Below, one piece after another: positions 8,777 to 16,965 of a DNA stretch of 64,000 bases. Location: the NCBI RefSeq assembly GCF_030252345.1, contig NZ_CP126980.1:4975501-5039500 (forward strand), given 5' to 3'. This stretch comes from Actinoplanes oblitus (GTDB lineage: Bacteria > Actinomycetota > Actinomycetes > Mycobacteriales > Micromonosporaceae). The translations under genes and the position numbers were made by a program. Under the pieces are notes generated by a model that saw nothing but the letters and a program-made list of their open reading frames with translations, was not told the DNA's origin and did no database searches. Position 1 is the stretch's first letter. Every line of letters starts with the position of its first letter.

Positions 8777-8844
8777 TTGGGGTGTCCGGTCGCGATGCGG
8801 GAGAGCATCCGCCGCGCCCGGTGACGTGCGAGGATATGGGCGTT

Positions 8845-10899
8845 ATGTCGAGTATGGCGGTGGGCCGGGGCGGTAGCGAGCTCGACTACCGGTCGCTGTT
8901 CCAGGGCGCACCGGCGGCGCTGCTCGTGCTCGACACCGACCTGGTCATCCGCGAGGTCACCGACGCCTATCTGGCGATCACCATGCGCGAGCGCGACGAG
9001 CTGCTCGGGCAGCACATCTTCACCGCCTTCCCCAGCAATCCCGGCGAACCCGGCGAACAGGGGGTGGCCCGGCTCGCCGCCTCCCTGGAGCGGGTCTGCC
9101 GGGAAGGCGTCACCGACGTGATGGGCATCCACAAGTACGACATCCGGCGGCCCGGCGGCGGCTTCGAGACCCGCTACTGGGCGCCGGTCACCTCGCCGGT
9201 CTTCACCCCGGGCGGCGAGATCGCGCTGCTCGTGCACCGGGTGGAGGACGTCACCGAGTACATGCTCGCCCAGCAAGACGGCGCCCTCGGGCGGCTGGCC
9301 GGCGAGCTGCGGGCGCGCACCGAGCAGATGGAGTCGGCGCTCTTCGCCCGCCGGCAGGCGCAGGAACGGACGGCGACCATGCAGGCCGCGGTGGACAGCC
9401 TGGACATCGCGATCTTCGCGTGCGACGCGCACGGCCGGCCGGTGCTGCGCAACCAGATCGCCCACGACCTGCTCGGCGACCACTGGCCCGAGCAGCTGCG
9501 GCCGCCGCTGCGGCGCGCGGTGCGCGGCGAGGTGGTGGACACCGAGGCGGAGCTGCGCCTGCCCGGCCTGCCCCGCCGGATCCTGCGGATCAACGCCCGC
9601 CCGATCGCCGGGCAGCCGGGCCTCAGCACGGTGGTGGCACTGCGTGACATCACCGCCCGCCGGCTCGCCCTCCGGCTGCAGGAGGGCGAGCTGGAGGTCA
9701 CCCACCTGATCGCCCAGGGCCAGCCGTCCGGGGAGACGCTGCAGCAGGTGATGCGCATCGTGGGCACCTCGATCGGCTGGTCGGCGACCGAGTTCTGGGT
9801 GCTCGACGAGGTGACCCGGTCGCTGCGCCGCGAAGCCCGCTGGGTCTGGCCGCACCGCGAACCCGGCCGCGCCGGGCCGGCCTGCCTGGGATCGACCGAC
9901 CGCGGGCCGGGCGACCCCCGGCAGGCGCTGCCGGGACGGGCGTGGCGGGCCGCCGAGCCGGTGTGGGAGCCGACGTCGCCGGACGGCGGCACGCTGGCCA
10001 TCCCGGTACCGGCCGGGCCGAAACCGCTCGGGGTGCTGGTCTGCTACAGCGACACCGACGACATCCCCGAGGTGCTGCGCGACGGCGTGGTCACCGGGAT
10101 CGGCGCCCGTCTCGGCGAGTTCCTGGAACGCCGCCGGGCCGAACGCCTCTCCGCCGAGCTGGAACGCACCCGCGACGAGTACATCGCGCTGGTCGGCCAC
10201 GAGCTGCGTACCCCGCTGACCAGCATCCAGGCGCACACCGAGCTGCTGCTCGACGAACCCGGCCTGGACGAGGACCAGCGCGACGCCCTCGAGGTGATGC
10301 GGCGCAACACGGTGAGCCTGCGCGACATCGTGATGCGGCTGCTCGACGTGGCCGGCCTGCGCTGGGGACACATCGCGCTGAACCGGGCGCCGATGGACCT
10401 CGCCGGCCTGGTCCGCGAGGTGGCGGCGGCCCGGCCGGACCCGGCCGCCACCAGCCTGTCCCGGACCGGCGCGGCGCTGTCCCGGACCGACGCGTCCGGC
10501 GCCCGGACCGGCGTGGTCGTCGCCGAGGCCGGGCCGGTCATCGTCGACGGCGATCGCGACCGGCTGCGGGAGGTGCTGGACGAGCTGCTGGCCAACGCGG
10601 TGACCTGGGCGGCCGGCGGCAGCACCGTCGAGGTCACCGTGCGGGCCGACGCGGGGGCGGCGGTGGTGACCGTGTCGAACCTGGGGAAGGGCATCCCGCC
10701 CGACGAGCGGGGCCGGCTGTTCGACCTGTTCTTCCGCGGCGAGGCGGCCCGGCACCAGGGCGTTCCCGGCCACGGGCTGGGGCTGACGGTGGCCCGGGCC
10801 ATCGTCGAGCAGCACGGCGGCACCCTGACGGTGAGCGGGCCGGGGGAGCCGGCCACCACGTTCACGATCCGCCTGCCGGAACGCCGCGACACGGCCTAA
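8845..10899 (+). CDS. PAS-domain sensor histidine kinase
   Basis: About 684 residues, without membrane segments, so a cytoplasmic sensor. Order: an N-terminal PAS domain (YRSLFQGAPAALLVLDTDLV onwards), a short coiled-coil linker, a second PAS-like domain (about 185-280), a GAF-like region (about 285-430), a HisKA dimerisation domain with phosphoacceptor His452 in VGHELRTP, and a HATPase with N-box ELLANAV, G1-like NLGKGI and G2-type GHGLGL motifs. The start is uncertain: ATGs at 8836, 8845 and 8854 are in frame, and GAGGA at 8830-8834 best serves 8845. No response regulator gene is adjacent, so it is an orphan. A duplicated LSRTGA/LSRTDA stretch precedes the ATPase domain. Confidence 0.88.
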   Translation: MSSMAVGRGGSELDYRSLFQGAPAALLVLDTDLVIREVTDAYLAITMRERDELLGQHIFTAFPSNPGEPGEQGVARLAASLERVCREGVTDVMGIHKYDIRRPGGGFETRYWAPVTSPVFTPGGEIALLVHRVEDVTEYMLAQQDGALGRLAGELRARTEQMESALFARRQAQERTATMQAAVDSLDIAIFACDAHGRPVLRNQIAHDLLGDHWPEQLRPPLRRAVRGEVVDTEAELRLPGLPRRILRINARPIAGQPGLSTVVALRDITARRLALRLQEGELEVTHLIAQGQPSGETLQQVMRIVGTSIGWSATEFWVLDEVTRSLRREARWVWPHREPGRAGPACLGSTDRGPGDPRQALPGRAWRAAEPVWEPTSPDGGTLAIPVPAGPKPLGVLVCYSDTDDIPEVLRDGVVTGIGARLGEFLERRRAERLSAELERTRDEYIALVGHELRTPLTSIQAHTELLLDEPGLDEDQRDALEVMRRNTVSLRDIVMRLLDVAGLRWGHIALNRAPMDLAGLVREVAAARPDPAATSLSRTGAALSRTDASGARTGVVVAEAGPVIVDGDRDRLREVLDELLANAVTWAAGGSTVEVTVRADAGAAVVTVSNLGKGIPPDERGRLFDLFFRGEAARHQGVPGHGLGLTVARAIVEQHGGTLTVSGPGEPATTFTIRLPERRDTA

Positions 10900-11897
10900 C
10901 TCAGCACGGCGATGTCGGCGGCGGTCAGGCTGCCGGCGACCACCAGGCCGTCGCGCTCGGCGACCGAGGTGACGAAACCGTACGACCCGTCGGTGGCCCG
11001 CAGGTCGTGCACCCGCCGGCCGTCCAGGTCGAACGCCATCACCCAGGCGATCGGGGCGGCCTTCGGGCGGACCGCCTCGGGCAGGTTCCAGACCAGCAGG
11101 CGCAGCAGGCCGTGGCCGGGCAGCAGCCGGTCGATCAGCGGGTTGCGGGGCGCGGCGATCGCCACCCAGAGCAGGCCGTCGCTGCCCAGCCACATGTTGT
11201 CCGGGAATCCGGCCAGCCCGGCCACCAGTGTCTCGGTGCGCCCGGCCGCCGGACCGGACAGCCAGTGCCGCCGGATGCGGTAGCCGGCCGTCTCGGCCAC
11301 CAGCAGGTACGACTCGTCCGGGGCCAGCACCAGCCCGTTGCCGAACTTCAGCTCACCCAGCAGGGTGGTGACGGTGCCGTCCGGGTCGCGGCGGATCAGC
11401 CGGCCGGTGCAGGTGTGCTCGACGATGTCGCCCAGGTGATCGGCGAGGTCCCAGCGGCTGGTCGAGGTGGTGAACCAGATCGTGCCGTCCCGGCCCTGCA
11501 CCACGTTGCTGGCGAAGGTGAGCGGCTCGCCGTCGACGGTGTCGACCAGGACGTGCACGGTGCCGTCCGGGCGTACCTCGAGGAGCCCGCGGTCGTGGTC
11601 GCAGACCAGGACGCCGCCGTCGGCCCGCGGATGCAGGCCGAGCGGGCGGCCGCCGGTGTCGGCCAGCACGGTCCGGTCACCGGTCGCCGGGTCGATCCGG
11701 ACGATCCGGCCGTCCCCCAGGCCGGTGACGATCCGTCCGTCGTGGTCGAACACGACGTCCTCGGGGCCGCGGCCACCGGTCGGCAGCAGCCTGGCGACGG
11801 TCAGTGGGCCGGTCGGGCCGGGGTCGCTCAGCGGCGGCGGCGTCCAGGGGCGCGGCTTGATCAGACGGCGGGCCACGGCGACTCCTTCGATAGGCAT
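10896..11897 (-). CDS. SMP-30/gluconolactonase-like beta-propeller protein
   Basis: A 333-residue protein with repeated six-bladed propeller strands (PEDVVFDHDGRIVTGLGDGRIVRID and similar), the NGLVLAPDESYLLVAET segment conserved in strictosidine-synthase and SMP-30 relatives, and PDNMWLGSDGLLWVA near the end. Members are calcium-dependent lactonases or related hydrolases; the exact substrate cannot be assigned. No signal peptide is evident. Its stop overlaps that of the convergent kinase by 4 bp. Confidence 0.8.
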   Translation of the reverse strand: MPIEGVAVARRLIKPRPWTPPPLSDPGPTGPLTVARLLPTGGRGPEDVVFDHDGRIVTGLGDGRIVRIDPATGDRTVLADTGGRPLGLHPRADGGVLVCDHDRGLLEVRPDGTVHVLVDTVDGEPLTFASNVVQGRDGTIWFTTSTSRWDLADHLGDIVEHTCTGRLIRRDPDGTVTTLLGELKFGNGLVLAPDESYLLVAETAGYRIRRHWLSGPAAGRTETLVAGLAGFPDNMWLGSDGLLWVAIAAPRNPLIDRLLPGHGLLRLLVWNLPEAVRPKAAPIAWVMAFDLDGRRVHDLRATDGSYGFVTSVAERDGLVVAGSLTAADIAVLS

Positions 11898-11974
11898 CCG
11901 TAGCCCCGAATCTAGGCGGCGCCCGTGGCCGCGGTCATCCGTCGCGGGTCATAGGATCGTCCGGTGATCCGATC

Positions 11975-12559
11975 GTGAGCCTGGGCATCATCGGTCAGGC
12001 GGTGGGCCTGTTCGCCGTCACGAACATCGACGACATCCTGGTTCTCGCGCTCTTCTTCGCCCAGGGCGCCGGGCAGCCGCACGTCACCCGCACCATCATG
12101 ATCGGTCAGTACCTCGGTTTCGCCGGCATCCTGGCCGTCGCCGTGGCGGCCGCGCTCGGCGCCACCTTCCTGCCCGAGGCGGCGCTGCCCTACCTCGGAC
12201 TGCTGCCGCTCGCGCTCGGCGTCAAGGCGGGTGTCCAGGCCTGGCGCCACCGGCACGACGACGAGGAGGCCACCGCCCGGCCCGCCGACGGCCCGCGGAG
12301 CCTGGAAGTGGCGGCGGTGACCTTCGCCAACGGCGGCGACAACATCGGCGTCTACGTCCCGGTCCTCGCCACCGCCGGGGCCGGCGGGATGACCACCTAC
12401 GCGATCGTCTTCCTGATCCTGGTCGCCGTCTGGGTCGTCGCGGGCCGCTTCTTCGCCACCCGCCCGGTGATCGCCGAGGCACTCAGCCGCTGGGGCCACG
12501 TGCTGCTCCCGGTAGTCCTGATTGGTATCGGTCTCCTGATCCTCAGCGAAGGACTTTAG
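11975..12559 (+). CDS. CadD-family cadmium resistance/permease-type transporter
   Basis: A 194-residue membrane protein with five to six helices. The conserved CadD features are the N-terminal TNIDDILVLALFFAQ and the internal repeat FANGGDNIGVYVPVLAT, which form the LysE-type two-fold repeat with acidic residues in the membrane. Members export cadmium or related cations. The start is GTG 11975, and no metal-dependent regulator is adjacent, so inducibility by metal cannot be inferred from context. Confidence 0.85.
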   Translation: MSLGIIGQAVGLFAVTNIDDILVLALFFAQGAGQPHVTRTIMIGQYLGFAGILAVAVAAALGATFLPEAALPYLGLLPLALGVKAGVQAWRHRHDDEEATARPADGPRSLEVAAVTFANGGDNIGVYVPVLATAGAGGMTTYAIVFLILVAVWVVAGRFFATRPVIAEALSRWGHVLLPVVLIGIGLLILSEGL

Positions 12560-12578
12560 GCCGAAGCGACCCGGCGTC

Positions 12579-12995
12579 TCAGCGATCCAGGCCGGTCAGG
12601 CGGCTCAGGGCGGCGAAGCCGTCGTCGGTGCCCGGCCAGTGCCGCCGGACCGCGCCGAGGCCGGCGCGGCGGACGGTCGAGCGCAGCACGGCGACCACGA
12701 TGATCGCGTCGTCGGCGTAGCCGAGCACCGGGATGAAGTCCGGGATCAGGTCGAACGGGACGGCCAGGTAGCCGATCAGCAGCCCGAGCCGGATCCGGAC
12801 GCCGCGCGGCAGGCTCCGGTCGGCGGCCAGGCGGCGCAGCAGGCGCAGCAGGTCGGGCAGCAGCCGGAGGGCCTCGGTGAGCTGCGCCTTGCCCGGCTTG
12901 GCGGCGAGCAGGGCGATCAGCAGGGCGATCCAGGTCAGCACCAGCGCCACTCCGACACCGATCAGCGTCCGCCACCACCAGTCCACGCCTGCCAT
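12579..12995 (-). CDS. DUF1232/YkvA-family membrane protein
   Basis: A 138-residue protein with one N-terminal membrane helix (IGVGVALVLTWIALLIALLA) and the DUF1232 core in which LLIGYLAVPFDLIPDFIPVLGYADDAIIV is split between a loop and a helix; the PFDLIPDFIP motif is diagnostic. The function of DUF1232 proteins is not established. Convergent with the CadD-type gene. Confidence 0.85.
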   Translation of the reverse strand: MAGVDWWWRTLIGVGVALVLTWIALLIALLAAKPGKAQLTEALRLLPDLLRLLRRLAADRSLPRGVRIRLGLLIGYLAVPFDLIPDFIPVLGYADDAIIVVAVLRSTVRRAGLGAVRRHWPGTDDGFAALSRLTGLDR

Positions 12996-13015
12996 CTTGC
13001 CCCAGCGATCCCCGG

Positions 13016-13128
13016 ATGTGGCGGGACCCGCTCACCGACGACGACCGGGTCGCCCATGACCGGCTGGTGCGCTCACCGGCACGGCCGAGTTCGTCGACTG
13101 GCTCCACCGGTTGAACCGGTACCCCTAG
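13016..13128 (+). pseudogene. Possible small gene remnant
   Basis: Two coding-like pieces lie in different frames: an N-terminus-like MWRDPLTDDDRVAHDRLV from ATG 13016, and a C-terminus-like ALTGTAEFVDWLHRLNRYP ending at a TAG near 13128. They would join with a frameshift or deletion around 13070. The family is not recognised and chance cannot be excluded. Confidence 0.2.
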
Positions 13129-13131
13129 TCA

Positions 13132-13161
13132 CTTTCTTTAGTATGCAACTCTTTGTATAGT
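13132..13161 (+). promoter_or_regulatory. Likely leaderless promoter with overlapping inverted repeat
   Basis: TATAGT at 13156-13161 is a good -10 element located 7 bp before the ATG at 13169, so the transcript would start at or next to the start codon; no Shine-Dalgarno is present. The dyad TATGCAA-CTCT-TTGTATA (13142-13159, one mismatch) overlaps the -10 and could be the operator of the PadR regulator encoded at the end of this operon. The -35 is weak. Confidence 0.5.
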
Positions 13162-13168
13162 CGCCCCC

Positions 13169-15175
13169 ATGACGAGCCGCTACCCGACGTTGCTGAGCCC
13201 GCTGGACCTCGGCCACACGGTGCTGCGCAACCGCGTGGTCATGGGGTCGATGCACACCAAGCTCGAGGACCGCCTCAGCGACCTGCCGAAACTCGCCGCC
13301 TACTTCGGCGAGCGGGCCAAGGGCGGGGTGGGCCTGATGGTGACCGGCGGGTACGCGCCGACCTGGCGGGGCTGGCTGGCCCCGTTCGCCAGCCGGATGA
13401 CCACCCGGCGGCACGCGGACGCGCACCGGGTCGTCACCGACGCCGTCCACGAGCACGACGGCAAGATCCTGCTGCAGGTGCTGCACGCCGGGCGGTACGG
13501 CTACCACCCCTTCACCCAGGGCGCCTCCAACCGGAAGTCGCCGATCACCCCGTTCCGCCCGCGCGCCATGTCCACCCGGCAGGTGGAGCGGACCGTCGAC
13601 AGCTTCGCCCGCGCCGCCGAGCTGGCCCGCCGCGCCGGCTACGACGGCGTGGAGATCATGGGCTCCGAGGGTTACCTGATCAACCAGTTCCTCGCCGCCC
13701 GCACCAACGACCGCACCGACGCCTGGGGTGGCTCGGCCGCCAAGCGGATGCGCTTCCCGATCGAGGTGGTCCGCCGGACCCGCGACCGGGTCGGCGCCGA
13801 CTTCATCGTGCAGTACCGGATCAGCCTGCTCGACCTGGTCGACAACGCCCAGTCCTGGGAGGAGACCGTCGAGCTGGCCCGCGAGCTGCAGACCGCCGGC
13901 GTGTCCCTGTTCAACACCGGCATCGGCTGGCACGAGGCCCGGGTGCCGACGATCGTCACCTCGGTGCCGCCGGGCGCCTTCACCTGGGTGACCGGCAAGC
14001 TCCGCAAGGAGGTGACCGTCCCGGTCGTCGCCTCCAACCGGATCAACCGGCCGGAGGCCGCCGAGCAGATCCTGGCGGCCGGGGAGGCCGACCTGATCTC
14101 GATGGCCCGGCCGCTGCTGGCCGACGCCGAATGGGTGGCGAAGGCCGCGCAGGGGCGGGAACGCGAGATCATCACGTGCATCGCGTGCAACCAGGCCTGC
14201 CTGGACCACACGTTCGCGAACCAGCGGGCCACCTGCCTGCTCAACCCGCGTTCCGGGCGGGAGACCGAGCTGGTGCTGCTGCCCACGCGTACCGTGAAGA
14301 ATCTCGCCGTGGTCGGTGCCGGCCCGGCGGGCCTGACCGCGGCCATCGAGCTGGCCGGGCGCGGGCACCGGGTGACGCTGTTCGAGGCGGCCGGCGAGAT
14401 CGGCGGGCAGTTCAAGCTGGCCGCGCGGATTCCCGGCAAGGAGGAGTTCGCCAGGACCCTCGACTACTACCGGCACATGATCGACGTCCGCGGCGTGACG
14501 CTGCGGCTCGGCGTGCGGGCGACGGCCGAGGAGTTGGCCGGGTTCGACGAGGTGGTGATCGCCACCGGGGTGCGGCCGCGGGTTCCGGAGATCCCCGGCG
14601 TCGACCACCCCACGGTGGTCACCTATCAGCAGCTCATCGACGGGGCACCGGTCGGCGACCGGGTGGCGGTGATCGGGGCCGGCGGCATCGGGTTCGACGT
14701 CAGCGAGTTCCTGCTGCACGAGCCGCACGAGCCGCTCGGCGACTGGATGCGGCGCTGGGGCGTGACCGACCCGCAGACCGCGCCGGGCGGGCTGGCCACC
14801 AAGGTCAAGGTCGAGGCGCGCCGCGAGGTCTACCTGCTGCAGCGCAAGACCACGACGCCGGGCAAGGATCTCGGCAAGACCACCGGGTGGGTGCACCGGA
14901 CGACGCTCAAGGACTCCGGCGTCACCATGCTCAAGGGCGTGACGTACCGGCGGATCGACGACGAGGGACTGCACCTCACCGTGGGGGAGGAGCCGCGGGT
15001 GCTCGCGGTGGACACGGTGATCCTCTGCGCGGGTCAGCTCTCGGTCCGCGAGCTGGTCGCGCCGCTGCGGGAGCGGGGCGTCACCGTGCACGTCATCGGT
15101 GGCGCCGACGTGGCCGCGGAACTCGATGCCAAGCGGGCGATCAAGCAGGCCACCGAGCTGGCCAGCCGGATTTAA
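13169..15175 (+). CDS. 2,4-dienoyl-CoA reductase-like FMN/4Fe-4S/FAD oxidoreductase
   Basis: A 668-residue enzyme of the FadH/trimethylamine-dehydrogenase type. The N-terminal old-yellow-enzyme barrel (about 1-330) binds FMN. Cysteines 337, 340, 344 and 356 form the CxxCxxxC-x11-C pattern that ligates a 4Fe-4S cluster. The C-terminal part has an FAD Rossmann motif (VVGAGPAGLTAAIEL) and a second dinucleotide site (VIGAGGIGFDVSEF) for NADPH. The reaction is NADPH-dependent reduction of an unsaturated acyl-CoA or related enone (family knowledge). It is first in an operon with an enoyl-CoA hydratase and a PadR regulator, so the substrate is probably an unsaturated fatty or aromatic acyl-CoA. Confidence 0.88.
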   Translation: MTSRYPTLLSPLDLGHTVLRNRVVMGSMHTKLEDRLSDLPKLAAYFGERAKGGVGLMVTGGYAPTWRGWLAPFASRMTTRRHADAHRVVTDAVHEHDGKILLQVLHAGRYGYHPFTQGASNRKSPITPFRPRAMSTRQVERTVDSFARAAELARRAGYDGVEIMGSEGYLINQFLAARTNDRTDAWGGSAAKRMRFPIEVVRRTRDRVGADFIVQYRISLLDLVDNAQSWEETVELARELQTAGVSLFNTGIGWHEARVPTIVTSVPPGAFTWVTGKLRKEVTVPVVASNRINRPEAAEQILAAGEADLISMARPLLADAEWVAKAAQGREREIITCIACNQACLDHTFANQRATCLLNPRSGRETELVLLPTRTVKNLAVVGAGPAGLTAAIELAGRGHRVTLFEAAGEIGGQFKLAARIPGKEEFARTLDYYRHMIDVRGVTLRLGVRATAEELAGFDEVVIATGVRPRVPEIPGVDHPTVVTYQQLIDGAPVGDRVAVIGAGGIGFDVSEFLLHEPHEPLGDWMRRWGVTDPQTAPGGLATKVKVEARREVYLLQRKTTTPGKDLGKTTGWVHRTTLKDSGVTMLKGVTYRRIDDEGLHLTVGEEPRVLAVDTVILCAGQLSVRELVAPLRERGVTVHVIGGADVAAELDAKRAIKQATELASRI

Positions 15176-15184
15176 GGATTGATC

Positions 15185-15997
15185 ATGAAGTATGTGGCCG
15201 TGTCCGTCGAGAACGGTATCGCCCAGGTGCGGCTGAACCGCCCGGAGAAGCTGAACGCCCTCACCCTCGACACCCTGGACCAGCTGATCGCGGTGGCCCG
15301 CCGGCTGCGCCGCGACCGTCAGCTGCGGGCCGTGGTGATCGCCGGCGAGGGTCCGTCGTTCAGCGCCGGCCTGGACATCGCCGGCACGCTGAAGTCGCCC
15401 GGCCGGGTCGCGCGCGCCTTTGTCCCGGCGCCGTGGCGGGGCACCAACAAGTTCCAGGAGGCCTGCTGGGCGTGGCGGCGCATCCCGGTCCCGGTGATCG
15501 CCGCGGTCCAGGGCCACTGCTACGGCGGCGGCATCCAGATCGCGCTCGCCGCCGACCTGCGCTTCGCCACCCCCGACTCGAAGTGGTCGGTCCTCGAAGG
15601 CAAGTGGGGCATCATCCCGGACATGACCGGCGTACGCACCCTCACCGAGGTGGTCGGCGTCGACGTGGCGAAGAGGCTCACCATGACCGCCGAGCAGTTC
15701 AGCGGCACCGAGGCCGCTCGCCTCGGGCTGGTCACCGAGCTGAGCGACGAGCCGGTCAAGGCCGCCACCGCGTTCGCCGAGAGCCTGCTCGCCAAGTCCC
15801 CGGACGCGCTCGCCGCCGCCAAGCGCCTCATCGACGGTGCCCTGACCAGCAGCGCCCGCCGCACGTTCGCCCGCGAACGCTGGGAGCAGCTGCGGCTGCT
15901 GCGCCTGCCGAACACCGGCGTGCTGCGCCGCGCCGTGCTCAAGAAGGAGACTCCGGCCTTCCGTCCGAGGGCCCGTAAGATGCGCCTGTGGCTCTGA
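15185..15997 (+). CDS. Enoyl-CoA hydratase/isomerase (crotonase family)
   Basis: A 270-residue crotonase-fold protein with the oxyanion-hole segments PSFSAGLDI and QGHCYGGGIQIALAADLRFA. The region SVLEGKWGIIPDM holds the position where a catalytic Glu/Asp is usual. Members hydrate or isomerise enoyl-CoA thioesters in beta-oxidation and related routes. ATG 15185 has AAGGA with 6-bp spacing; a TTG at 15179 was rejected. The gene lies 9 bp after the flavoenzyme stop and overlaps the PadR start by 10 bp, so all three are co-transcribed. Confidence 0.9.
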   Translation: MKYVAVSVENGIAQVRLNRPEKLNALTLDTLDQLIAVARRLRRDRQLRAVVIAGEGPSFSAGLDIAGTLKSPGRVARAFVPAPWRGTNKFQEACWAWRRIPVPVIAAVQGHCYGGGIQIALAADLRFATPDSKWSVLEGKWGIIPDMTGVRTLTEVVGVDVAKRLTMTAEQFSGTEAARLGLVTELSDEPVKAATAFAESLLAKSPDALAAAKRLIDGALTSSARRTFARERWEQLRLLRLPNTGVLRRAVLKKETPAFRPRARKMRLWL

Positions 15998-16545
15998 GGA
16001 ACGCCCTGCTGGCGGCGCTGATCGATCGGGAGTCCTCCGGTTACGACCTGGCCAAACGGTTCTCCGTCTCGGTCGCGAACTTCTGGACGGCCACGCCGCA
16101 GCAGCTCTATCGGGAACTGGAGAAGATGGAGGCGGAGGGGCTGCTCACGGCCCGTGTCGTCAAGCAGGACAGGCGCCCCGACAAGCGGTTGTTCTCGGTC
16201 ACCGAGGCCGGCCGCGAAGCCCTGTACACCTTCACCCGGCAGGACCCGAAACCGACGACGGTGCGGGACGAGTTGCTGGTGCAGGTGGAGGCTCTCGCGT
16301 ACGCGGATCTGCCCAGCGTCCGGGCGTCGATCGAGTCCCGCATCGCGCAGAGCAGGCAGCGGGTGGCCAGCTACGAGGCTTCGCTCGCGGAGATCCTGGG
16401 GGCGCGCAGCCACGAGGACTTCCTGGCCACCGGGAACCGGATCGGGCCGTATCTGACGCTTCAGCGTGGCATCAGCTTCGAGCGGGACAACATCGCCTGG
16501 GGGATCCTGGCTCTGGAGATTCTCGCGCGCCGCTTTCCCACCTGA
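15988..16545 (+). CDS. PadR-family transcriptional regulator
   Basis: A 185-residue PadR protein: an N-terminal winged helix (LLAALIDRESSGYDLAKRF, then a wing after KQDRRPDKRLFSVTEAG) and a C-terminal helical dimerisation domain of the Vir_act_alpha_C type (residues about 90-175). It starts with GTG 15988 inside the hydratase gene. As the last gene of the unit it probably represses its own operon through the dyad at 13142-13159 and is relieved by a pathway intermediate (inference). Confidence 0.88.
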   Translation: MALRNALLAALIDRESSGYDLAKRFSVSVANFWTATPQQLYRELEKMEAEGLLTARVVKQDRRPDKRLFSVTEAGREALYTFTRQDPKPTTVRDELLVQVEALAYADLPSVRASIESRIAQSRQRVASYEASLAEILGARSHEDFLATGNRIGPYLTLQRGISFERDNIAWGILALEILARRFPT

Positions 16546-16561
16546 TTTCGCTTCCGTACGC

Positions 16562-16579
16562 CCGGGGCACGGTCCCCGG
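16562..16579. terminator. Weak hairpin after the PadR operon
   Basis: CCGGGG at 16562-16567 pairs with CCCCGG at 16574-16579 around a 6-nt loop, 17 bp after the PadR stop. The stem is short and has no U tract, so it is only a tentative terminator. Confidence 0.3.
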
Positions 16580-16683
16580 TGGCGCCGGCTCCCGTCGCGG
16601 TCCACAGGTCGCGCGTCGCTGCCGCCCTCTGCCGCTCGTCGCGGTCCGCGCTGCCGCTCGCGGGTCCGCTGCCGGTTTGGTGA

Positions 16684-16866
16684 GCTGGTGCTCATGGTTG
16701 TCTCCCGGGCTGGGATAGGGCCTTGGTGACCAGCCGGGGTTCTTGGGCTGGTGCTGATGGTTGTGTCCCGGGTTGGGATAGGGCTCTGGTGACCAGCCGG
16801 GGTTCTTGGGCTGGTGTTCACGGTTGTCTCCGGGGCTGGGACAGGGCCGTCACGGCCAGCTGGGGT
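16684..16866. repeat. 63-bp minisatellite, three copies
   Basis: Three direct copies begin GCTGGTG at 16684, 16747 and 16810, so the period is exactly 63 bp; the third is partial and more diverged. They contain CCAGCCGGGGTTCTTGG and a central CCCGGG-type core. The spacer between the PadR gene and the lipoprotein gene (16546-16965) holds this array and otherwise no recognisable gene. The unit resembles the complement of the 62-bp array at 60.0-60.3 kb. Confidence 0.85.
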
Positions 16867-16965
16867 TTGGCGATTGGCGGGCGGCGCGGTGCGGGCTGCG
16901 TGCGCCGCGCTGGCAGACTGGCTCCGCGAGGCAGGATGTCGGACGGGGTGGGCGGGCGCGAGTAC

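Noticed and set aside
8581..11193. 870-codon minus-strand frame across the kinase gene
   Set aside because: Shadow of the histidine kinase; composition is dominated by Arg, Gly, Pro and Ala and no motif is present.
13153..15978. 941-codon plus-strand frame overlapping the flavoenzyme and hydratase
   Set aside because: Different frame of two genes with clear domains; arginine-rich and lacks any fold signal.
16684..16866. Protein-coding start of the M15 lipoprotein upstream at 16723
   Set aside because: That extension is the 63-bp minisatellite in translation; a clean lipoprotein signal begins at 16966.
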